In this document: positions 8,630-15,226 of the stretch, in pieces
How positions within the stretch are numbered: the stretch's first letter is position 1
Layout of the letters: each line of letters opens with the position of its first letter
Source: RGIG5579 sp045543495
Lineage (GTDB): Bacteria > Bacillota > Clostridia > Oscillospirales > SIG627
Reading direction: 5' to 3'
Length of the DNA: 27,692 nt
Assembly: GCA_045543495.1 (NCBI GenBank)
Contig: JAZQMO010000031.1
Coordinates: forward strand, 1 to 27,692
Program-made: the position numbers and the translations under genes
The notes under the pieces: generated by a model
The model's input: only the letters and a program-made list of their open reading frames with translations
Databases searched by the model: none
What the model was told of the DNA's origin: nothing

Positions 8630-9196
8630 ATGAAGCTTTTTATGGTTCGCCACGGCGAAAGTGAGAACAATCTGAAAAAGATCTGGACGGGCTGGGCCGA
8701 TCCCCCCTTGACGCAAAAGGGCTATGAGGATGCCCTTTTGGCGGCAAGCTTTCTCAAGGGGATCCGATTTGACAAGGTGTACGCCAGCGATCTTGTCCGT
8801 GCCATTGAAACGGGAAGGACCGCTCTGCCCGAATGCGAGCCCATTCCCACTCCCCTTCTGCGGGAGATCGATTTAGGTGAGCTTGCGGGAAGACCCCTTG
8901 ACTGTGTTACACAAGAGGACAGAGCCCTGATGGGAACGGAGGGCTATGCAAGATGGAAGGGAGAAACCCGAGAGGAATTTATTTGCCGCTTGCGCTCCTT
9001 CTTTGCCCAAATGGAACAGGAGGAGGGAGAAAACATTGCCGCCTTTGCCCACGCAGGCATCTTAAAGGAAGCCCTGCGGCAGGTGCTGGGCTATCCCCTT
9101 GCGGGAAATAAATTCAAGTGCAACAACTGCGCCGTTGCCGTTTTTGAATATTGTGAGGGCATCTGGAGCCTTCACAGCTGGATCAATCATCTGTAA
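8630..9196 (+). CDS. Histidine phosphatase (phosphoglycerate mutase-like)
   Basis: A 188-residue member of the histidine phosphatase superfamily (RHG branch). R7-H8-G9 holds the phosphorylated His, R57 and E79 (LREIDLGEL) fit the phosphate pocket and proton donor, and H141 (FAHAGIL) is the second catalytic His. The length fits small phosphatases of the CobC/GpmB type rather than dPGM of about 250 residues, so the reaction is likely dephosphorylation of a small molecule. No cobalamin genes are nearby to support CobC. It starts 6 nt after the phosphatase stop and ends just before a clear terminator. It is therefore the last gene of a regulator-phosphatase-phosphatase operon, suggesting a phosphorylated metabolite handled in two steps (inference). 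Confidence 0.85.
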   Translation: MKLFMVRHGESENNLKKIWTGWADPPLTQKGYEDALLAASFLKGIRFDKVYASDLVRAIETGRTALPECEPIPTPLLREIDLGELAGRPLDCVTQEDRALMGTEGYARWKGETREEFICRLRSFFAQMEQEEGENIAAFAHAGILKEALRQVLGYPLAGNKFKCNNCAVAVFEYCEGIWSLHSWINHL

Positions 9197-9201
9197 TCAA
9201 G

Positions 9202-9236
9202 AAGCAGGCTTTTTTCAAGGAAAGGCCTGCTTTTTT
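9202..9236 (+). terminator. Rho-independent terminator
   Basis: The arm AAGCAGGC at 9202-9209 pairs with GCCTGCTT around 9225-9232, and the stem runs into a T-tract. It closes the XRE/phosphatase operon. Confidence 0.85.
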
Positions 9237-9279
9237 CTGCCCCAAGCAGAAAAAAATAATATTTTTTTGCAAAAAGGGG

Positions 9280-9309
9280 TTGACAAAAGACGGTGGCGGA
9301 GCGTATAAT
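9280..9309 (+). promoter_or_regulatory. feoA promoter: Promoter of the feo operon
   Basis: A perfect TTGACA (9280-9285), an 18-nt spacer and a perfect TATAAT (9304-9309). Such a consensus promoter would be strong unless repressed, which fits the palindrome at its transcription start. Confidence 0.85.
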
Positions 9310-9315
9310 AACCGA

Positions 9316-9333
9316 GGTTAGCGAAGCCTAACC
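9316..9333. promoter_or_regulatory. Palindrome 1: probable metal-regulator operator
   Basis: GGTTAG-CGAAGC-CTAACC is a perfect 6-bp inverted repeat with a 6-bp centre. It begins 6 nt after the -10, so it covers the expected transcription start. The half-site GGTTAG/CTAACC is the core of the known DtxR/IdeR box, though the spacing here differs. Assignment to a DtxR-like iron repressor is inference. Confidence 0.65.
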
Positions 9334-9349
9334 TTTTGTTTGACCGTGC

Positions 9350-9367
9350 AGTTAGCCACCGCTAATT
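9350..9367. promoter_or_regulatory. Palindrome 2 in feoA leader
   Basis: AGTTAG-CCACCG-CTAATT has the same 6-6-6 geometry as palindrome 1 with one mismatch between arms. It lies in the feoA leader 36 nt before the start codon. Confidence 0.5.
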
Positions 9368-9402
9368 GCTTCGGTAACCTCTTGGCGAAAGGGATTTGCA
9401 CC

Positions 9403-9615
9403 ATGACATTGAGAGAAGCAACCGTAGGCGAGGAATACGTGATCCGAGGAATCAAAACGGAGGATGAGGAGCTGAATTCCTTCCTCTTTTCCCTCGGCTG
9501 TTACAGCGGAGAGAGGATCACGGTGGTATCCCGCCGAAAAAGCGGATGCGTGGTCTCCATCAAGGATGGCAGATACAGCATCGACAATCAATTGGCAGAA
9601 GCCATTTTGATCTGA
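9403..9615 (+). CDS. feoA: FeoA ferrous iron transport accessory protein
   Basis: A 70-residue cytoplasmic SH3-like protein that assists FeoB in Fe(II) uptake. The sequence starts MTLREATVGEEYVI, has the LGCYSGERITVVSR segment typical of the FeoA core, and ends DNQLAEAILI. The length fits the usual 75 or so residues. The ATG at 9403 is chosen over a longer in-frame upstream start because the homologous part begins there and AAAGGG lies about 9 nt before it; the upstream extension would run through palindrome 2. It is the first gene of the feo operon, followed by feoB after a 112-nt gap that contains palindrome 3. Confidence 0.9.
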   Translation: MTLREATVGEEYVIRGIKTEDEELNSFLFSLGCYSGERITVVSRRKSGCVVSIKDGRYSIDNQLAEAILI

Positions 9616-9651
9616 ATGGCAAAAAGGCTCTGCCGATTGTTTTTACCCAAC

Positions 9652-9669
9652 GGTTAGCACTCGCTAACT
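9652..9669. promoter_or_regulatory. Palindrome 3 between feoA and feoB
   Basis: GGTTAG-CACTCG-CTAACT has the same geometry as the two sites upstream of feoA, with one mismatch between arms. It lies about 60 nt before the feoB start. I see no convincing separate promoter beside it, so it may act as a roadblock site, an RNA hairpin or part of an internal promoter. Confidence 0.5.
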
Positions 9670-9727
9670 CTTGACGACCAAGAAACAAGCATTGGAACAA
9701 GGCTCAATTAAAGGAGGAAAAAACCAA

Positions 9728-11722
9728 ATGAGAATCGCTTTGGCAGGCAACCCCAACTCGGGAAAAACCACCATGTACAACGCTCTCACCGGCCGCAACG
9801 AAAAGGTCGGCAACTGGGCGGGCGTTACGGTGGACAAAAAGGAGCACCCCATTAAGAAAATGTATGCGGGAGGTGAAGCCCTCCTTGCCGTAGACCTTCC
9901 CGGTGCATACTCCATGTCTCCCTTCACCGGCGAGGAGAGCATTACCAGCAGCTATGTCAAACAGGAAAATCCCGATGCCATCATCAACATCGTGGATGCC
10001 ACGAACCTGAGCCGCAGCCTCTTTTTCACCACCCAGCTTTTGGAAACGGGGATCCCCGTGGTGGTGGCACTGAACAAAAGCGACTTAAATGAAAAGAAGG
10101 AAACGAAGATCGATACCGCCCTTCTTTCCCAAAAACTGGGTTGCCCCGTTTTAAGCACCGTTTCCACCTCTGCCGCAGGCCTTGCCGCCGTGGTGGCAGA
10201 AGCCGTCAAGGCAGCGGGCAAAGAGCAGAAGGCCCCCTACAAGCAAGGGAACATTGACTTAACGGATAAGAGTCAGGTAGAGGCAGAGGACAGAAAGAGA
10301 TTTGCCTTCGTCAATCAGATCGTCAGCCGGGTAGAGGAGCGCAAGGTCTTCACCAAGGATGAAAACATCGGAGATAAGATCGATGCCGTTCTCACCAACA
10401 AATGGCTGGGAATTCCCCTCTTTGCCGTGGTGATGTATCTGGTATTCCAGATCTCTCAGGTTTGGGTGGGAACCCCCATTGCCGACCTTCTCGTTGGCCG
10501 GCTTGAAGCCTTCCAGGGCTGGGTCGGTGAGCTTCTTGCCGATGCTAGTCCCCTCCTCTCCGCCATTTTGGTGGACGGTGTCATCGGCGGCGTCGTGGCA
10601 GTGGTAGGCTTCTTGCCCCTCGTTATGGTCATGTATTTTCTCATCGCCCTTCTGGAGGACTGCGGTTATATGTCCCGCGTGGCCGTGGTACTGGATCCCA
10701 TTTTCAAGAAGGTGGGGCTTTCCGGCAAATCCGTGATCCCCTTCGTTATCACCATCGGCTGTGCCGTTCCCGGTATTATGGCAAGCCGTACCATCCGCAA
10801 CGAAAGAGAAAGAAGAGCCACGGCGATGCTTTCTCCCTTTATGCCCTGCGGTGCCAAGATCCCCGTGATTGCCCTGTTTGCAGGTGCCTTCTTTGACGAT
10901 GCGGGCTGGGTCAGCACCGTGATGTACCTTTCGGGCATCGTTCTCATTTTCCTCGGTGCCCTTCTCATCAATAAGATCAACGGACACAAGGTGAGAAGAT
11001 CCTTCTTTATCATTGAGCTTCCCGAATATAAGCTCCCCTCGCTTTGGGGTGCCTTCAAGTCTATGTGCAGCCGTGGTTGGGCCTACATCGTGAAGGCCGC
11101 CACCATTATCCTTCTGTGCAATATGGCCGTTCAGCTGATGCAGAGCTTCACCTTAAGCTTTGCCGTGGCCGAAAGCGCCGATCAGTCCATTTTGGCCACC
11201 ATTGCCGCTCCCTTTGCTTATCTTCTCGTTCCCATTGTGGGCGTTCTGTCCTGGCAGCTGGCCGCCGCCGCTGTCACGGGCTTTATCGCCAAGGAAAACG
11301 TGGTGAGCACGCTGGCCGTTTGCTTCGTGGGACTGGAAAACCTGATCGACACCGAGGAATTGGCCCTGATGGAGGGTGCAGGCAGCCAGGTGGCAGGCAT
11401 TATGGCCATTACCAAGGTGGCCGCTCTGGCTTACCTGATGTTTAACCTCTATACCCCTCCCTGCTTTGCGGCCATCGGTGCCATGAATGCGGAAATGAAG
11501 AGCGCCAAATGGCTGTGGGGCGGCATCGGCCTGCAGCTTGCCGTGGGCTACACCGTATCCTATCTGGTCTATACCCTTGGCACCCTCTTCACCGGCGGCA
11601 CCCTGAATGCCGCAGCAGCCCTTCTCGGCGGCCTTGCCGTTCTTGCCTTTGCGGGAATTTGCGCCTTTCTCATTGCCAAGGCAAACAAGGAGCTGAAAGC
11701 CGAGTACGCCCTGAAAAAATAA
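9728..11722 (+). CDS. feoB: FeoB ferrous iron transporter
   Basis: A 664-residue inner-membrane Fe(II) transporter with an N-terminal GTPase. G-protein motifs are visible: G1 GNPNSGKTT (7-15), G2 Thr34 in AGVTV, G3 DLPG (56-59), G4 NKSD (116-119), and a G5-like VSTSAAG. A helical GDI-like stretch follows, then from about residue 235 the polytopic membrane core with the family landmarks GCAVPG, SPFMPCGAK and a late TGFIAKENVVS. The start is set by AAAGGAGG at 9711-9718 before ATG 9728; the TTG at 9671 would place the palindrome next to the start and adds no homologous sequence. The length is slightly short of the typical 700 or so but no motif is missing. It is co-transcribed with feoA and the Cys-rich gene and probably derepressed under iron limitation. 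Confidence 0.95.
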   Translation: MRIALAGNPNSGKTTMYNALTGRNEKVGNWAGVTVDKKEHPIKKMYAGGEALLAVDLPGAYSMSPFTGEESITSSYVKQENPDAIINIVDATNLSRSLFFTTQLLETGIPVVVALNKSDLNEKKETKIDTALLSQKLGCPVLSTVSTSAAGLAAVVAEAVKAAGKEQKAPYKQGNIDLTDKSQVEAEDRKRFAFVNQIVSRVEERKVFTKDENIGDKIDAVLTNKWLGIPLFAVVMYLVFQISQVWVGTPIADLLVGRLEAFQGWVGELLADASPLLSAILVDGVIGGVVAVVGFLPLVMVMYFLIALLEDCGYMSRVAVVLDPIFKKVGLSGKSVIPFVITIGCAVPGIMASRTIRNERERRATAMLSPFMPCGAKIPVIALFAGAFFDDAGWVSTVMYLSGIVLIFLGALLINKINGHKVRRSFFIIELPEYKLPSLWGAFKSMCSRGWAYIVKAATIILLCNMAVQLMQSFTLSFAVAESADQSILATIAAPFAYLLVPIVGVLSWQLAAAAVTGFIAKENVVSTLAVCFVGLENLIDTEELALMEGAGSQVAGIMAITKVAALAYLMFNLYTPPCFAAIGAMNAEMKSAKWLWGGIGLQLAVGYTVSYLVYTLGTLFTGGTLNAAAALLGGLAVLAFAGICAFLIAKANKELKAEYALKK

Positions 11723-11740
11723 ACAGAAAAGAGACACAAT

Positions 11741-11920
11741 ATGAAAAACCTCATCGTTCTTGCGATCCTTTGCGCCATCACGGCGGGGATCCTGTGGTAT
11801 CTTCACCGTGCCAAGGCACGGGGGGAGACCTGCATCGGCTGTCCCTTGGCGAAAAATTGCAAAAAGGGTGCCTCTTGCCCCTCCTGCGGGACAAACGGCA
11901 AGTCCGAAGAAAAAAATTGA
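11741..11920 (+). CDS. FeoB-associated Cys-rich membrane peptide
   Basis: A 59-residue protein beginning MKNLIVLAIL. One N-terminal membrane helix (about 3-21) is followed by a basic stretch and a cytoplasmic or juxtamembrane tail with five cysteines (C31, C34, C40, C46, C49), arranged as CxxC, a single Cys and CxxC; a sixth, C11, lies in the helix. This matches the small FeoB-associated Cys-rich membrane protein family found after feoB in Firmicutes, which is thought to take the place of FeoC, perhaps as a metal or Fe-S sensor or chaperone (function not established). It starts 18 nt after feoB with a weak AAAGAGA ribosome site and ends shortly before the operon terminator. Confidence 0.85.
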   Translation: MKNLIVLAILCAITAGILWYLHRAKARGETCIGCPLAKNCKKGASCPSCGTNGKSEEKN

Positions 11921-11943
11921 TCTTCCCCATCCGCACAAAAAAG

Positions 11944-11967
11944 GAAGCGAAATTCGCTTCTTTTTTT
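11944..11967 (+). terminator. Terminator of feo operon (duplicated copy 1)
   Basis: The palindrome GAAGCGAAATTCGCTTC at 11944-11960 is followed by a run of seven T. A near-identical copy occurs at 13513-13537. Confidence 0.85.
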
Positions 11968-11987
11968 GCTTTTTGAAGAAAATAATC

Positions 11988-12016
11988 TTGCAAGGCTTAA
12001 TTCTTTATGATAGAAT
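11988..12016 (+). promoter_or_regulatory. Promoter of ceramidase-like lipoprotein gene 1
   Basis: TTGCAA (11988-11993), a 17-nt spacer and TAGAAT (12011-12016). The same promoter is repeated at 13558. Confidence 0.7.
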
Positions 12017-12049
12017 AATCCTACCAAAAATAAAAGTAAGGAGACAAAA

Positions 12050-13498
12050 ATGAAACGACTCTTATCTCTTTTGTGTCTGATCTGTGTTCTTTTCTCTACG
12101 GTAGCCTGCTCCTCCTCTCTGGCGGTCACCGAAACGGCAGAGAATAAGACGGAGAGCGCCACCGAAGAATCCGAGAAAAACGAGACGGGCGACATTGTTT
12201 ATCCCGCGGGCTTTTCCGTTGGCTACGCCCGAGGGGATATTACCCCCACGGAATTTCCCATTCCCATTTACAACCGTGATGCCGTCGGCGTCCACGATCC
12301 CCTGTATCTGACCTGCACCGCCATTTGGGACGGGGAGAGTGCCGCCCTTTTGTTCACCGCAGATCTGAAATCCTGCTCCCGTGCACTGTGGACTCAGTCT
12401 ACCAAGATCATCAAGAAGCAGTTTGGGATCCCCGAGGACCGTGTGTTCTTCAACACCACCCACACCCACTCGGCTCACGACCCCGGACTCAACAATGAAA
12501 ACGCCTCCCGCTGGCAGTCAAGATTTTATCAGATCGTGCCTGTGGTGGTAGAAGAAGCGCTGCGGGATCTGGATGAAGCAGAGGCTTATGTCAGCAAGGG
12601 CTACACGGAAGGGATCACCTTCGTGCGCCGCTATCTTTTGGAAAGCGGAAGATACGAGACCAACCCCAGTGCATCCGACAGACCCGTTGCCCACGAGAGT
12701 GAGGCGGATAACGAGCTTCGCACCATCCGCTTTGACCGAAAGAACAAGAAGGATGTGCTTCTTGTCAACTATCAGACCCACTACGGCGGTGCAACAGGCG
12801 CTTACCCCGGAATGATCTCCTCCGACTTTGTGGGCAATTTCCGTGACAGTGCGGAACAGGAGCTGGATGTTCTCTTCTCCTTCCATAACGGCGCAGGCGG
12901 AAACCTGAATTTCAACTCCGCCCTCCCCGGGGAAAAGAAATACGAGGGCTGGATCCCTGCCAATCAGGAATTTATGGATGTGACCCGTGCCTGCTTGGCA
13001 AGCGAGCAAAAGGTCAATGTGGGCAAGATCCAATCTAAAATCAGCTACTACAAGGCAACCGTTCTCAAGGACAGCCCCGAGGTGGTAGCGCACGCAAAGG
13101 AGGTCAATGCCCTCCCCAAGGAAAGTCAGCAGTATAACGAGCTGGCCGCCAGATACGGCCTTGGCAACGCACGCCGAATCAGCGCCATCATCACCCGAAA
13201 CAGTATGGGTGCCACCCAAGAGATCGTCATTATGGGCATCAGCTTCGGCGATATTGCCTTTTCCACCGTTCCCATCGAGCAGTTTGACGCCAATGCCAAG
13301 TGGGTCAGAGAAAATTCTCCCTTTGAAATGACCTTTACCTGCTCTATGACAAACGGCAGCTACGGCTACGTTCCCACGCTGGAGGCCTCCGCTCACGGCG
13401 GATACGAGGTATTGACCACTCGCTTCGTTTACGGCTCCGGTGAGGAATTCGCCACCGAGCAGCTTCGTCTCCTCAATGAATGCTACAACACAAAATAA
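12050..13498 (+). CDS. Ceramidase-like (neutral/alkaline non-lysosomal) lipoprotein, copy 1
   Basis: A 482-residue predicted surface lipoprotein. The signal peptide MKRLLSLLCLICVLFSTVAC ends in a lipobox with Cys20, then an acidic/Thr-rich linker (21-48) and a domain resembling the N-terminal part of neutral ceramidases. Family landmarks are GYARGDITP (58-66), HTHSAHDPG with zinc-ligand candidates H138/H140, THYGG with H244, and the loop HNGAGGNLN (279-287), comparable to the NGAAGDVNP-type loop. True neutral ceramidases are longer and split amide-linked fatty acids from sphingolipids. Many shorter bacterial members have unknown substrates, so the activity is only a family-level inference. 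AAGGAG lies 8 nt before the start. The gene has its own promoter and terminator and is followed by a close paralogue. Confidence 0.8.
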   Translation: MKRLLSLLCLICVLFSTVACSSSLAVTETAENKTESATEESEKNETGDIVYPAGFSVGYARGDITPTEFPIPIYNRDAVGVHDPLYLTCTAIWDGESAALLFTADLKSCSRALWTQSTKIIKKQFGIPEDRVFFNTTHTHSAHDPGLNNENASRWQSRFYQIVPVVVEEALRDLDEAEAYVSKGYTEGITFVRRYLLESGRYETNPSASDRPVAHESEADNELRTIRFDRKNKKDVLLVNYQTHYGGATGAYPGMISSDFVGNFRDSAEQELDVLFSFHNGAGGNLNFNSALPGEKKYEGWIPANQEFMDVTRACLASEQKVNVGKIQSKISYYKATVLKDSPEVVAHAKEVNALPKESQQYNELAARYGLGNARRISAIITRNSMGATQEIVIMGISFGDIAFSTVPIEQFDANAKWVRENSPFEMTFTCSMTNGSYGYVPTLEASAHGGYEVLTTRFVYGSGEEFATEQLRLLNECYNTK

Positions 13499-13512
13499 TC
13501 AAGCCGAAAAAA

Positions 13513-13537
13513 GAAGCGAAGTTCGCTTCTTTTTTTG
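13513..13537 (+). terminator. Terminator of lipoprotein gene 1 (duplicated copy 2)
   Basis: GAAGCGAAGTTCGCTTC at 13513-13529 is followed by an eight-T run. It is the copy of the feo terminator carried by the tandem duplication. Confidence 0.85.
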
Positions 13538-13557
13538 TTTTTTCAAAGGAAAAAACC

Positions 13558-13586
13558 TTGCAAGGCTTAATTCTTTATGTTAGAAT
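13558..13586 (+). promoter_or_regulatory. Promoter of ceramidase-like lipoprotein gene 2
   Basis: TTGCAA (13558-13563), a 17-nt spacer and TAGAAT (13581-13586). The leader to the start codon is essentially the same as in copy 1. Confidence 0.7.
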
Positions 13587-13619
13587 AATCCTACCAAAAA
13601 TAAAAGTAAGGAGACAAAA

Positions 13620-15077
13620 ATGAAACGACTCTTATCTCTTTTGTGTCTGATCTGTGTTCTTTTCTCCACGGTAGCCTGCTCCTCCTCTCTGACTGTCACC
13701 GAAACGGCAGAGAATAAGACGGAGAATGTCACCGCAGAAACCGAAGAAAATAAGACGGACAAGATTGTTTATCCCGAGGGCTTTTCCGTGGGCTACGCTC
13801 GCCGTGATATCACCCCCACTGCCTTCCCCATTCCCATTTACGACCGTGATGCCACCGATGTGCACGATCCCCTGTATCTGACCTGCACTGCCGTGAGTGA
13901 CGGGGAGGGTGCCGCCCTTTTGTTCTCTATGGACTTAAAGTCCTGCTCCCGCTCCCTGTGGGAGAAATCTGCAGGCATTATCGAAAAGAAATTCGGCATC
14001 CCCGTGGACCGTGTATTCTTCAACGCCACCCATACCCACTCGGCTCACGACCCCGGGATCAACAACGAAAACGTCATGCGTTGGCAGGGCAAATTCTATC
14101 AGATGATCCCCGAGATCGTGGAGGAGGCCCTGCGGGATCTGGATGAGGCCGAGGCCTATGTGGGCAAGGCCTATACCGATCGGCTCACCTTCGTTCGCCG
14201 CTACAAGCTTGCCAGCGGCAAGTTCCAGACCAACCCCAGCGCTTCCCAGGCCGACAAGCCCGTGGCCCACGAGAGCGAGGCAGACAACGAGCTTCGCACC
14301 ATCCGCTTTGACCGCAAGAATAAGAAGGATGTGCTTCTTGTCAACTATCAGACCCACTACGGCGGCGCAACGGGCACCTACCGCGGTCAGATCTCCTCCG
14401 ATTTTGTGGGCAATTTCCGTGACAGTGCGGAAAAGGAGCTGGACGTTCACTTTTCCTACCACTCCGGCGCCAGCGGAAACTTAAATTTTAACTCCGCCAT
14501 CCCCGGGGAGAAAAAATACGAGAGCTGGATCGATGCCAACAAGGAGTTTATGGATGTGACCCGTGTGGCCCTTCAGAATGAAGAAAAGGTGAACGTGGGC
14601 AAGATCCGGTCCTCCATCAGCTATTATCAGGGCACCGTTCTCAAGGACAGCCCCGAGAGAGTGGCGCAGGCACAGGAGGTTGCCGCTCACCCCGAGGACT
14701 CCGAGCAGTACAAGGACCTTTTGAAAAAATATAATCTCAGCTCCAAGAGATGGGTCAACGCCATCATCACCCGTAACAACGGTATGGGCGAAAAGTCCGA
14801 ATTGGTCTTTATTGCCATCAGCTTCGGTGACATCGGCTTTGCCACCGCTCCCTATGAAATGTTTGATCAGAACGGAAAAGAGGTTCGGGAGGGCTCCCCC
14901 TTCAAAACCACCTTTATCTGCTCCATGGCCAACGGCTCAAACGGCTACATTCCCACCACCTTTGCCTTCCCCCACGGTGCCTATGAATCCATGGTCACCC
15001 GCTTCGTGCAGGGCTCGGGCGAGGAATTTGCGGGAGAAATGATCCGCCTTTTGAAGGAATGCAAAAACGAAGCCTGA
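13620..15077 (+). CDS. Ceramidase-like lipoprotein, copy 2
   Basis: A 485-residue paralogue of the preceding gene. The first 24 residues, including lipobox Cys20, are identical, and the DNA there is almost unchanged. The core keeps GYARRDITP, HTHSAHDPG (candidate zinc ligands) and THYGG, with runs of identity such as the segment around KNKKDVLLVNYQTHYGG. The putative active-site loop differs: HSGASGNLN instead of HNGAGGNLN. The linker (25-48) and the C-terminal third have diverged most. A two-residue insertion is present near residue 210. Both copies are intact and have separate promoters, so they probably have different substrates or expression rather than one being a relic (inference). The substrate is unknown. 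Confidence 0.8.
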   Translation: MKRLLSLLCLICVLFSTVACSSSLTVTETAENKTENVTAETEENKTDKIVYPEGFSVGYARRDITPTAFPIPIYDRDATDVHDPLYLTCTAVSDGEGAALLFSMDLKSCSRSLWEKSAGIIEKKFGIPVDRVFFNATHTHSAHDPGINNENVMRWQGKFYQMIPEIVEEALRDLDEAEAYVGKAYTDRLTFVRRYKLASGKFQTNPSASQADKPVAHESEADNELRTIRFDRKNKKDVLLVNYQTHYGGATGTYRGQISSDFVGNFRDSAEKELDVHFSYHSGASGNLNFNSAIPGEKKYESWIDANKEFMDVTRVALQNEEKVNVGKIRSSISYYQGTVLKDSPERVAQAQEVAAHPEDSEQYKDLLKKYNLSSKRWVNAIITRNNGMGEKSELVFIAISFGDIGFATAPYEMFDQNGKEVREGSPFKTTFICSMANGSNGYIPTTFAFPHGAYESMVTRFVQGSGEEFAGEMIRLLKECKNEA

Positions 15078-15083
15078 AAAGCG

Positions 15084-15118
15084 CCGACCGATGAAAAATC
15101 GGTCGGTGTTCTTTTTTT
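15084..15118 (+). terminator. Terminator after lipoprotein gene 2
   Basis: CCGACCGAT (15084-15092) pairs with ATCGGTCGG (15098-15106) and is followed by TGTTC and a seven-T run. Confidence 0.85.
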
Positions 15119-15158
15119 GTGATCGTTTGCTTTCGTTTTCCAAAAAAAGAAAAAGGGC

Positions 15159-15187
15159 TTGACTTTTTTCTTCCCCTCTTATAATAT
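15159..15187 (+). promoter_or_regulatory. Promoter of GH28-like gene
   Basis: TTGACT (15159-15164) stands 15 nt before TATAAT (15180-15185) or 17 nt before the overlapping TAATAT (15182-15187). Confidence 0.65.
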
Positions 15188-15226
15188 GGTGAAAGACCCC
15201 TTTGATCAAACAAAAAGGAGAATACT

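Larger units (their letters stand above)
11944..15080 (+). repeat. Tandem duplication of terminator + promoter + lipoprotein gene
   Basis: Two units of about 1570 bp lie head to tail. Terminators at 11944 and 13513, promoters at 11988 and 13558 and start codons at 12050 and 13620 are all offset by 1569-1570. Leader and signal-peptide DNA are nearly identical while the gene bodies have diverged. The second gene ends in a different terminator (15084), which is presumably the original one. Confidence 0.9.

Noticed and set aside
9616..9650. Terminator between feoA and feoB
   Set aside because: Only a GGC/GCC match with a T-run was found; the stem is too short to support.
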